Shown here: one piece after another, positions 56,203 to 63,741 of the stretch | Layout of the letters: each line of letters opens with the position of its first letter | How positions within the stretch are numbered: position 1 is the first letter of the stretch | From: a virus | DNA length: 64,000 bases | Reading direction: 5' to 3' (one strand) | IMG/VR virus record: IMGVR_UViG_3300004151_000007 | Coordinates: 18,099-82,098 of that record | Notes under the pieces: generated by a model | The model's database searches: none | The model's input: only the letters and a program-made list of their open reading frames with translations | What the model was told of the DNA's origin: nothing | Program-made: the position numbers and the translations under genes

Positions 56203-57654
56203 ATGGACCCGAAACTCCTCAATACCGGCACCCCGACGGGCGCTGTGCCGGACAACGAAGTCGCCGCGCTCCAGAAAGCGCTGGAGGCCGGTTACGGCAC
56301 CGATGCCGCCGGTCTGACCGGTGGTGCGGCGCTCCGCGTGCAGTCGCTGGACACCACCATGCAGGCGGTGATTCAGGAAAATCAGCACTTCCGGCTGTTC
56401 AACAAGCTTCCCAAGCCGAAGGCCGGCGCGACGGTCGATGAATGGACCGAGCAGAACGGCATCGGCGGTTTCTTGGGCGGCTCGACCAACACCGAAACCG
56501 GCACCATCGCCGACGCGACGGGCAGCTACAACCGCCGGGTCGGGATGACCAAGTACCTGATGACCCGTCGTCAGGTGTCGCTGGTCTCCACGCTCCAGAC
56601 CGCCATCGCCGATGCCGAATCCGTCGAGTACAACAACGGCGCGCTCCAGCTCCTGACCGACGCCGAGTTCCTGTGCTTCGAGGGCGACGATCGCGTGGTG
56701 CCGACTGAGTTCGCCGGCATCTATGCGCAGATGCAGGATGGCGTCGCCTCCGGCCAAGTCGACACCAACAACATCCTGGACTGCCGGGCTCAGTCGCTGA
56801 CCAGCGTCGATCTGGTCAACCGAGCGGCGGCGCAGATCAGCGGTTACGGCAACTTCGGCACCCCGACCGACCTGTTCCTGTCGCAGCTCTCCCAGGCCGA
56901 TTTTGACACCGGTCTCGACCCGGCGTTCCGCGTGCCGCTGACCGACGTTCCCAACGGCGGTATCTCTCTGGGCGCGCCGGTGGTCGGAATCCGCACCAGC
57001 CACGGCAACATCAAGAACAACCCCGACGTCTTCATCCGCGACGAATCCCAGCAGGTTCCGTTCGAGATGCGCTACCCGGCAGTCGCCGCCAAGCAGGTCG
57101 GCATCAAGCCGACGTCGGTCGCCGCCGCGGCCCCGTCGGCGGACGCGTCCAGCTATTTCGAGGCGGGACACGCCGGCAACTATTACTACCTGGTTGCCGG
57201 GGTGAACGCGGCCGGTCAGTCCGTCGGCCTCGCTTCGGCACAGGTCGCCGTGGCGGCCGGTCAGAAGGTCGTGCTGACGATCAGCGCGTCGGCCGCCAGC
57301 GAAGAGACCGGCTATGTGATCTACCGCTCGCGCAAGAACGGCTCCAATGCGGTGGCCGATTTCCGCGAGATGGTGAAGGTGCCGAAGGCGGGCCCCACCA
57401 CGGTCTACACGGATCTGAACCGCGACGTTCCCGGCACGTCGAAGGGCTACATTTTGAACATGGCGCCTGGCGCGACCGCCATCACCTGGCGGCAGCTCCT
57501 GCCGATGCTGAAGTTCCCGCTCTACCCGACTCATGCTGCGGTGATCCCTTGGGCGCAGATGCTGTTCGGCTACCTCCGGATCAGCAAGCGGCGCCATCAC
57601 GTCGTCATCAAGAACATCCTGCCGCACGGCGCGGCCTGGAAGCCGTTTGGCTAA
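56203..57654 (+). CDS. Major capsid protein with Ig-like insertion
   Basis: A 483-residue protein with a major-capsid layout. The N-terminal arm has LEAGYGTDAAGLTGGAALRV (about 27-46). RRVGMTKYLMTRRQVSLV, VEYNNGALQLLTDAEFLCFEG and a C-terminal MLFGYLRISKRRHHVVIKN follow. Residues about 307-410 form a beta-rich domain with GNYYYLVAGVNAAGQS and TGYVIYRSRKNG, like Ig or fibronectin-type domains on phage capsids. GAAGAGG precedes ATG 56203. It forms the head shell; the extra domain is likely exposed on the surface. Confidence 0.82.
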   Translation: MDPKLLNTGTPTGAVPDNEVAALQKALEAGYGTDAAGLTGGAALRVQSLDTTMQAVIQENQHFRLFNKLPKPKAGATVDEWTEQNGIGGFLGGSTNTETGTIADATGSYNRRVGMTKYLMTRRQVSLVSTLQTAIADAESVEYNNGALQLLTDAEFLCFEGDDRVVPTEFAGIYAQMQDGVASGQVDTNNILDCRAQSLTSVDLVNRAAAQISGYGNFGTPTDLFLSQLSQADFDTGLDPAFRVPLTDVPNGGISLGAPVVGIRTSHGNIKNNPDVFIRDESQQVPFEMRYPAVAAKQVGIKPTSVAAAAPSADASSYFEAGHAGNYYYLVAGVNAAGQSVGLASAQVAVAAGQKVVLTISASAASEETGYVIYRSRKNGSNAVADFREMVKVPKAGPTTVYTDLNRDVPGTSKGYILNMAPGATAITWRQLLPMLKFPLYPTHAAVIPWAQMLFGYLRISKRRHHVVIKNILPHGAAWKPFG

Positions 57655-57724
57655 GAATCGGACCGGGGCGACGGCGGTCGCCCCGCGCTTTCCTCCTCCC
57701 CTGCTCGTCCAAATGGAGCACAGC

Positions 57725-58066
57725 ATGCCTCGCGTTCTCTGCACCCTCCCCAACGCGTCAGCGCTCATCAACGGGGTCGCCTTCGTCGCCGATCGTGGCC
57801 AGATGATTTCGGAAGAGGTCTCGGAAGAGGTCGCCGCCGGGTTCAGCGCGATCCCCGGATACGAGGTCCTGCGCGCTCCCTCTCCTGCGTCGGCGGCGGC
57901 CCCGGTCGCCGATGCGGTCAAGGGCCGGGGCAGCTCGGCCCGTGCCGCAAAGGAGACCGCACCGTCGACCGATGCCCCGGCTGCCGAGGGCGAAGACGCC
58001 GCCAAGGCGACCGAAACCAGCGCCGCCGCCCAGGACGGCCCGGCTGGCGCCCTGCCCGGCGTCTGA
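57725..58066 (+). CDS. Small head protein, possible decoration or stabilising protein
   Basis: A 113-residue protein. A short folded part (RVLCTLPNASALINGVAFV ... SEEVSEEVAAGFSAIPGYEVL) is followed by a long Ala/Pro/acidic disordered tail. A small gene after the capsid gene with a short beta-rich core is often a head decoration or head-completion protein. GGAG lies 6 nt before ATG 57725. A terminator follows the gene. Confidence 0.55.
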   Translation: MPRVLCTLPNASALINGVAFVADRGQMISEEVSEEVAAGFSAIPGYEVLRAPSPASAAAPVADAVKGRGSSARAAKETAPSTDAPAAEGEDAAKATETSAAAQDGPAGALPGV

Positions 58067-58088
58067 CCGACGCGAAGCGGCGAGAAGC

Positions 58089-58122
58089 AAGGCCTCCAGG
58101 GAAATCTGGAGGCCTTTGTCTT
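58089..58122 (+). terminator. Intrinsic terminator after the capsid module
   Basis: GGCCTCCAG (58091-58099) pairs with CTGGAGGCC (58106-58114) with a 6-nt loop, followed by TTTGTCTT. It would partly insulate the highly expressed capsid genes from the connector genes. Confidence 0.88.
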
Positions 58123-58151
58123 GACGGCGCCATGCCCGTAAGGAGACCACG

Positions 58152-58916
58152 ATGAGCCTGTTCGAGAAAGTCGCCGCCGTCGCCGCTCTGCGCGCGGACC
58201 GCCTGACGCAGTTGGCCGCGCAGCAGCGGCCGGCGCAAACCACCAGCGATGATTACCTGTGGGGCAAGCTCCGAGCGGCTGAGGCCGATGCGGAGCGCCG
58301 CCTTCGCGTCTATCTAACCCCGACGGAAATCGTGCCCATGGGCACCCCGCAGTCTGAACTGGATGCGCTGGAGGCCGCTGGCGCGCGCATGGTCGAGGAA
58401 CCGGGGTACGATTATGACCCCGACCTGTTCCGCGGCAACTCCTGGGGCCTGATCGAGCTGCGGCAGAAGCCAATCATCAAGGTTCATTCCATCGTCTTCA
58501 ACTATCCGGAAATCACTTCACGAATCTGGACTGTGCCGAACGACTGGATTCGGCCCGACAAGAAGTACGGGCGGATCAACCTCGTCCCGACCAACGCGGT
58601 GATGACGGTGCCGCTCCAGTCCTACGTTCTCTCGGCGCTGGGCGGCGGCCGCTCAGTGCCGCTGATGATGCAGATCCGCTACGCGGCCGGCTTGGCGAAC
58701 GTCGAGCGCGACTATCCCGACCTGCTGGACCTGGTCAAGAAGATGGCGGTGCTGGCCGTCGTGGATGACAAGCTGATGCCGCAATCTGGCAGCGTGTCGG
58801 CTGACGGTCTCAGCCAGTCGATCAGCTTCGACGCGGACAAGTATCGCGACGCCATCGACAAGAAGGTGGAGGCGCTGCGGCAGAGCATCCATGGCATTCG
58901 CCTGATGGTGATGTGA
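58152..58916 (+). CDS. Head-tail adaptor protein
   Basis: A 254-residue protein. The helical N-terminus (VAAVAALRADRLTQLAA, ADAERRLRVYL) and a middle IVFNYPEITSRIWTVPNDWI fit adaptor proteins that dock under the portal. The last third is helical (VKKMAVLAVVDDKLMP). The identification rests on position after the capsid and on size. AAGGAGA precedes the ATG; the stop overlaps the next start. Confidence 0.65.
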   Translation: MSLFEKVAAVAALRADRLTQLAAQQRPAQTTSDDYLWGKLRAAEADAERRLRVYLTPTEIVPMGTPQSELDALEAAGARMVEEPGYDYDPDLFRGNSWGLIELRQKPIIKVHSIVFNYPEITSRIWTVPNDWIRPDKKYGRINLVPTNAVMTVPLQSYVLSALGGGRSVPLMMQIRYAAGLANVERDYPDLLDLVKKMAVLAVVDDKLMPQSGSVSADGLSQSISFDADKYRDAIDKKVEALRQSIHGIRLMVM

Positions 58917-59554
58917 TGCAGCTCGATCCTGAAGCATTCAACACCCTTCTCCTCGACATGGGGCAGGCGGTGTCGTGGCAGCGGGCGTCGCTCTGCCCGT
59001 GCCGCGACGAACACAGCGGCGCTGGCCGCCCGGGCTGCCCGGCTTGTAACGGCCGCGGCGTGCTGTGGGCTCCCTCGGTGGACGCGTGGCTGGGCCTAAC
59101 CAGCATGCGGCAGGCGCGCGAGTGGGCAGCCTTCGGGCAATGGCAGTCCGGCGACGTCGTCGTAACCTTGCCCGGCGACTCCCCCTGCTACGCCGCCGGC
59201 GAATATGACCGGTTGGTGATGGTCAACAGTTCGGAACCCTTCAGTGTGGCGCGCACGCGGGGCGATTCCGATACGCTGGCCTTTCCGGTGGTCAGCATCG
59301 AGCGGGTGTTCTGGTTGAGCCTTGGTGACGCTGCCGTGGTCGATGGTGGGATTCCGACCGTCGGCACCGATGGGGCGCTCTCGTGGGAGGACCCGGCGAC
59401 GGCTCCGGACCCGGCGATGCAGTACAGCATCACCGGCCGACGGCGACCGGAATACTTCGTGTTCAAGGAGCTGCCGCAGGACCGCGCGCATCATGGGGGC
59501 TTGGCGCTGCCGCGCCGCGTCGCCCTGCGGCGTTTCGACCTGTTCAGCCGGTAG
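58916..59554 (+). CDS. Head-closure / connector protein
   Basis: A 212-residue protein. An N-terminal Cys cluster (CPCRDEHSGAGRPGCPACNG, residues about 24-43) may bind zinc. The rest is beta-rich with FPVVSIERVFWLSLGDAAVV, typical of small barrel-shaped connector subunits that close the neck. ATG 58916 overlaps the last base of the previous stop. A TAGGTA array begins at its stop codon. Confidence 0.6.
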   Translation: MQLDPEAFNTLLLDMGQAVSWQRASLCPCRDEHSGAGRPGCPACNGRGVLWAPSVDAWLGLTSMRQAREWAAFGQWQSGDVVVTLPGDSPCYAAGEYDRLVMVNSSEPFSVARTRGDSDTLAFPVVSIERVFWLSLGDAAVVDGGIPTVGTDGALSWEDPATAPDPAMQYSITGRRRPEYFVFKELPQDRAHHGGLALPRRVALRRFDLFSR

Positions 59555-59591
59555 CAAGGTAAGTATCTATAAAGGTAGGTAGCTATGAAGG
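59552..59591. repeat. TAGGTA-type array at a tail-gene start
   Basis: TAGCAAGGTAAG and AAAGGTAGGTAGCTATG units run into the ATG at 59585. It is the seventh array and includes the ribosome binding region, so a protein bound here could also affect translation. Confidence 0.5.
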
Positions 59592-60460
59592 ATTTCCGCA
59601 TCGGTGTGGACGTGGGCCATCTGCTGAATGCGGACGTTCCGCAGATCAAGGCGCTGTTCCCGACCCTCTCCTACGCCGTCAAGACGCTGGCGGAGAGCGC
59701 GCATCAGCAGTGGGTGCGCTACGCCATGGGCGAGGCGCTGCCGTCCGGGCAGGTCATTGAGCCGCGGTCTGGCACCTATGCCCGGTCGATCCAGCTCCGC
59801 CAGGTCGGCGACTTCTCGGCGGAAGTTTACTCGATGCTGCCCTATGCCGTGTCGATCGAACAGGGCATGCCGGCGCGCGACCTGAAACGGATGCTCGACT
59901 ATTCGCTGAAGGTCCGGCTGACAAAGGACGGCCGACGCTACCTCATCATCCCGTTCCGCCACAACGCGCCGAACAGCGTGCTCGGCAATGCCATGCCGAA
60001 GGAGGTGCATGACTGGTGGCAGGATCCCGGCCGGGCCCGCTCCGCCATCATCGGCACCTATCGCCGGCAGAGCGGCACCGGCGCATACGACATCAAAACG
60101 CGGCAGCTCATCACCGTGCCCGGCCGGCATTATACCTGGGGCTCTCGCCTCACGAAGGATGACCTGGCGGGAATGGGGATCACCGGGCCCGAAGCGAAGC
60201 GGATGCAGGGCATGGTCAACTTCCGCAAGCCCAACGCCCGGGGTGGGGCCGCGCATAGCAAATACCTCACCTTCCGAGTGATGGTGGAGGGTTCGCCGGG
60301 CTGGAAGGCGAAGGCAGTGGAAGGGCGCTGGCCGGCCCGAACCGTCGCGGATCAGTTCGGCAAGATCGCGGAGGACGTTTTCCGCCGCGCCGCCGAGGAG
60401 GACATGCGGCGGGTTCTGGCGGCGGCACCGGCTTCCGGGGGCGCGCCACAGCCCCGCTGA
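59585..60460 (+). CDS. Neck/tail-completion-like structural protein
   Basis: A 291-residue protein. It includes LSYAVKTLAESAHQQWVRYA and an RSIQLRQVGDFSAEVYSMLPYAVSIEQG strand-turn-strand (in two blocks), as in HK97 gp10-like tail-completion proteins, though longer than usual. The C-terminus is basic and helical. No stronger assignment is possible. Its ATG lies in the TAGGTA array; promoter motif copy 12 follows its stop. Confidence 0.6.
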   Translation: MKDFRIGVDVGHLLNADVPQIKALFPTLSYAVKTLAESAHQQWVRYAMGEALPSGQVIEPRSGTYARSIQLRQVGDFSAEVYSMLPYAVSIEQGMPARDLKRMLDYSLKVRLTKDGRRYLIIPFRHNAPNSVLGNAMPKEVHDWWQDPGRARSAIIGTYRRQSGTGAYDIKTRQLITVPGRHYTWGSRLTKDDLAGMGITGPEAKRMQGMVNFRKPNARGGAAHSKYLTFRVMVEGSPGWKAKAVEGRWPARTVADQFGKIAEDVFRRAAEEDMRRVLAAAPASGGAPQPR

Positions 60461-60469
60461 CGCGCTGTG

Positions 60470-60486
60470 GTCGTGACGGCACCCTG
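60470..60486 (+). promoter_or_regulatory. GTCGTGACG promoter motif, copy 12 (leaderless)
   Basis: GTCGTGACGGCACCCTG, the best match to the consensus. ATG 60492 is 22 nt after the motif start, without a Shine-Dalgarno sequence. Confidence 0.72.
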
Positions 60487-60491
60487 CCTGC

Positions 60492-61346
60492 ATGACAATT
60501 TCACTCGTCCAACCCCTGCCGATCGGCAACGCACTTCGGCTGTTCATCACCCCGCCCCTGGGCGCGCTGTGGTGGCGCGTCCGTCGCCGCACCGTCGGGA
60601 CGGCTTTCACCGGGCCGGAGGACGGCGGCGCCGCGCTGGTGGTTGACCGGTGCGGCGACAATGTCGTTCTGGACGACACGGCTCTGGTCAACGACATCGC
60701 CTATTTCTACCGAGCCTACTACCACTTGCCGGGTGGCGCCTGGGCGGAATCCGACGTCGCCAGTGGTACGCCAAAGGCCAGTTACCAGGGCGACGATATC
60801 GACCCTCAGACGCTCGTTCGGGATCGTCTCATGGCGGGTTTGGCCGTCGAGGTGAAGCGCGGCGTGCTGAAGCCGCAGAGCGGCAAGATTCCTGTGCTCA
60901 CTGCACCGTTCTCGGCCTTCGACAAGGTCACGTTCCCGTGCGTGTCGGTGCATCTGGACAGCGACGGCGCCGCTGATCGCGCGCTGGGCGAAATGCTGTA
61001 CGCCGATCAGCATGAGGCGATTGGCGGTTGGACCGAGACCGAGGGATGGTTGTCCCGAACCCAGCTCAACATCGTGGGCGTCAGCCTGAACCCCGATGAG
61101 CGCATAGCGCTTCGTCAAGCAATTCAGCGGATCATGACCGGCAATCTGCCGGTATTCGATGCTCATGGGCTGGTTCAATGCGATTTCAGCCAGCGCGATA
61201 CGGAAGATTTCGAGGCGAGCAACGCGCCTCTCTTCCTGACGAGCGGCACATTCACCTGCATGGCCACCTCGTTCATCAGCGACACGGTTGGTGAAATCGC
61301 CGATGTCGCCTCGACGCTCACTTTCTTCGGTATGGAGCCCTCCTGA
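60492..61346 (+). CDS. Tail terminator-like structural protein
   Basis: A 284-residue protein. The first 85 residues are a beta-rich extra domain (WWRVRRRTVGTAFTGPEDGG, FYRAYYHLPGG). The remainder (LVRDRLMAGLAVEVKRG ... FPCVSVHLDSD ... RIALRQAIQRIM) resembles tail-terminator proteins that cap the tail tube. The place just before the sheath gene fits. Leaderless start at promoter copy 12. Confidence 0.6.
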   Translation: MTISLVQPLPIGNALRLFITPPLGALWWRVRRRTVGTAFTGPEDGGAALVVDRCGDNVVLDDTALVNDIAYFYRAYYHLPGGAWAESDVASGTPKASYQGDDIDPQTLVRDRLMAGLAVEVKRGVLKPQSGKIPVLTAPFSAFDKVTFPCVSVHLDSDGAADRALGEMLYADQHEAIGGWTETEGWLSRTQLNIVGVSLNPDERIALRQAIQRIMTGNLPVFDAHGLVQCDFSQRDTEDFEASNAPLFLTSGTFTCMATSFISDTVGEIADVASTLTFFGMEPS

Positions 61347-61347
61347 A

Positions 61348-61575
61348 ATGGCCAAGAGCGACACCCCACTGGACACCGCAGCGCCGCCGGATGCTGCGGC
61401 GGAGACCGAGTATCCCGTCACCCTGACCGAGTTCTGCCAGCGCCTGTCGGCGACCGATAAGCGCGTCGAGCTGATCGCGGCTTTCCACCATGACGAGGAC
61501 GCCGCCGGCCGACGCTCCGATCTGGAAGGCGCCTATCGCGCCCGGCTCGGCGCCTTCATCAACCGTCCCGTCTAA
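61348..61575 (+). CDS. Small tail-associated hypothetical protein
   Basis: A 75-residue protein. An acidic, disordered N-terminus is followed by LTEFCQRLSATDKRVELIAAF and a helix ending FINRPV, resembling small proteins encoded before tail sheath genes. No family name can be given. It starts just after the preceding stop and is followed by GGAGG and the sheath gene. Confidence 0.6.
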   Translation: MAKSDTPLDTAAPPDAAAETEYPVTLTEFCQRLSATDKRVELIAAFHHDEDAAGRRSDLEGAYRARLGAFINRPV

Positions 61576-61590
61576 CCGGAGGTCTCCTCA

Positions 61591-63309
61591 ATGGCGTCTC
61601 GCCTGTTCTTCAACGGTCGGCTGTGGACTACGCCGGCGACGATGTCCAACATCGACGATTCGGCCATGCAGCCGAAGGGACTGACCGTCGGCAACGTGCT
61701 GGCGTTGGTCGGCAAGTCCGATGGTGGCCAGCCCAACACCATCCTGAAGTTCGGAGCGCCCGAACAGGCCCGCGCCGTACTGCGCGCTGGCGAACTGCTG
61801 GACGCCGTGCTGAAGGCCTTCGACCCGTCGTCGGAGACCAATGCCCCCTCCACCGTCGTGGCGGTCCGCGTCGGGCAGGCGACGCAGGCTGCGCTGGCGC
61901 TGAAGGATGCCGACGACAACGCCGTCATCAACCTGCTGTCGGACGACTATGGCCTGGGCGCCAATCAGATCAAGGTGAAGGTCGAAGCGGGGTCGGCCAA
62001 GGGCAAGAAGGTCACGACGCAGATCGGCAACGACTACTACAGCGGCGACAACATTGCCCGCGACGCGCTGACCGTCCGCTACGCCGGTCCCGGAGCGGTT
62101 GCCACCGTCACCGTCACCAACGCGGCGGTGACGGTGACGGTGGACGGCACCTCCACCGTGATCGACCTGCTGACCTACGGGACGGTGGGCCAGCTCGTGG
62201 ACCGGATCAACGCCGTGCCCGGGTTCAGCGCCTTCGCCGTGGTCGGATCGGAAGACGCTCCGGCGCTGAACGGCCTGGACAGCGCGGCTGGGCAGGATGT
62301 CAAGGCCGCGACCTATACCGTCACCGCGAACCTCCAGGCGGTGATCGACTGGATCAACGGGACGGCGGAGGGCTATGTCACCGCCACCCGTTCGGTCGGC
62401 GCCGGCGCTGTGCCTGCGAACACCCCCTGGACGTATCTCGCCGACGGCACTGCGCCCACCCCGACAGTGTCGAACTGGACGGACGCGTTGACCACGCTCC
62501 AGTCGGCGGATGTCCAGTGGGTCGTGCCGCTGACCGGCGATCCGGCCATCCATGCCGCCACCGACGCGCACTGCGCCTATATGAGCAACATCGCTCGCAT
62601 GGAGCGCCGCTCTCTGGTCGGGCCAGCGGCCAACACCTCGCTCGCCGCAGTGCTGGCACTGCCGAAAGCTCTCAACAGCGACCGCACGTCGCTGGTCTGG
62701 CCGGGCCATTACGACTATGCCGCCGACGGCAAGCGCATTCTGCGGGCGCCCTACATGACCGCCGCCATCGTCGCCGCCGCATTCGCCGGGTCGAACCCCG
62801 GCACGCCCCTCACGAACAAGAGCCTGAAGATCCGTGGATTGGAGTTCCGGCCGCGGAATCCCACCGACACCGATGGTCTGATCCAAGCCGGCGTGCTGTG
62901 CCTGGAGGAGACGCCGTCGGGCTTCAAGGTGGTGCGGAGCATTGCGACCTGGCTGGTGAACGACAACTACAACCGGGTGGAGGTCTCCACCGGAGTCGCC
63001 ACCGACTTCGTCGCGCGCAATGTCCGCAACGCCCTCGATGTGCTGCGAGGCGCCAAGGGCTCACCGATCGTCCTGTCCAGGGCGATCTCGATTACCGAGA
63101 CCACGCTGCGCGAGCTGGCGCGGCCGGAACCGCAAGGGCCGGGCGTCATCGTCGGCGACGAAGCCAGTCCGGCCTACAAGGCCATCAGTGCGACGCTGGA
63201 TGGCGACGTGCTGCGCGTGTCCTTCCAATGCTCGCCAGTGATCCCTGTCAACTTCATACCCATCAGCATCGCCGTCGTGCCCTATGCCGGCTCGGCGACG
63301 GCCGCGTAA
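61591..63309 (+). CDS. Tail sheath protein
   Basis: A 572-residue contractile sheath subunit. The N-terminal region is SAMQPKGLTVGNVLALVG. A variable beta-rich insertion lies about residues 95-275 (VTVTNAAVTVTVDG). A conserved C-terminal part includes WPGHYDYAADGKRILRAPYMTAAIVAAAFAG (two blocks), KIRGLEFR and VRSIATWLVNDNYNRVEVSTG, the typical end of phage sheath proteins. This makes the phage a myovirus. GGAGG precedes the ATG. Confidence 0.88.
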   Translation: MASRLFFNGRLWTTPATMSNIDDSAMQPKGLTVGNVLALVGKSDGGQPNTILKFGAPEQARAVLRAGELLDAVLKAFDPSSETNAPSTVVAVRVGQATQAALALKDADDNAVINLLSDDYGLGANQIKVKVEAGSAKGKKVTTQIGNDYYSGDNIARDALTVRYAGPGAVATVTVTNAAVTVTVDGTSTVIDLLTYGTVGQLVDRINAVPGFSAFAVVGSEDAPALNGLDSAAGQDVKAATYTVTANLQAVIDWINGTAEGYVTATRSVGAGAVPANTPWTYLADGTAPTPTVSNWTDALTTLQSADVQWVVPLTGDPAIHAATDAHCAYMSNIARMERRSLVGPAANTSLAAVLALPKALNSDRTSLVWPGHYDYAADGKRILRAPYMTAAIVAAAFAGSNPGTPLTNKSLKIRGLEFRPRNPTDTDGLIQAGVLCLEETPSGFKVVRSIATWLVNDNYNRVEVSTGVATDFVARNVRNALDVLRGAKGSPIVLSRAISITETTLRELARPEPQGPGVIVGDEASPAYKAISATLDGDVLRVSFQCSPVIPVNFIPISIAVVPYAGSATAA

Positions 63310-63318
63310 GGAGCCATC

Positions 63319-63741
63319 ATGCGTCAGAATCTGAAGACCCATTCCGGCAACCGGATTGCTGTCGAGTTCGACGGCAAGACGATCGGGCTCGTGCAATCCG
63401 TCCGCGCGCAGGATTCCTACGGCTTGGAGGATGCCAGCGGGATCGGCGACATCCATGTTCAGGAACACGTCCCATCAAAAGCTGTTCATACTCTGTCCGT
63501 CAGCAACATGGCCATGTTCAAAAAGAACATGCGCGACGCCGGAATCGCGCCGCAAAATGGTGATGACGTCCTCCAGGGGCTGGTCTTCGACCTGTGCCTC
63601 TACAGTAAGGACACCGGCCAACTCCTGCGCAAATATATCGGTTGCTCCTACGATTCCGGCGATCTCGATGTATCCGCACATCGGATCATCATGCAATCTG
63701 GCCAGATCAAGGCCTTGGATGTCGTGGGGACTGACCTGTAA
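63319..63741 (+). CDS. Tail tube protein
   Basis: A 140-residue protein directly after the sheath gene. It includes IAVEFDGKTIGLVQSVRAQDSYG and a C-terminal GCSYDSGDLDVSAHRIIMQSGQ (in blocks), matching beta-barrel tube subunits of contractile phages. It forms the inner tail tube around which the sheath contracts. The stop overlaps the next ATG by one base. Confidence 0.8.
   Translation: MRQNLKTHSGNRIAVEFDGKTIGLVQSVRAQDSYGLEDASGIGDIHVQEHVPSKAVHTLSVSNMAMFKKNMRDAGIAPQNGDDVLQGLVFDLCLYSKDTGQLLRKYIGCSYDSGDLDVSAHRIIMQSGQIKALDVVGTDL

Noticed and set aside
33402-60486. GTCGTGACG motif as a sigma54 or ordinary sigma70 -35 element
   Set aside because: No GG-N10-GC arrangement fits sigma54, and no -10 hexamer lies 16-18 bp downstream of GTGACG; such a site would fall inside the coding sequence.
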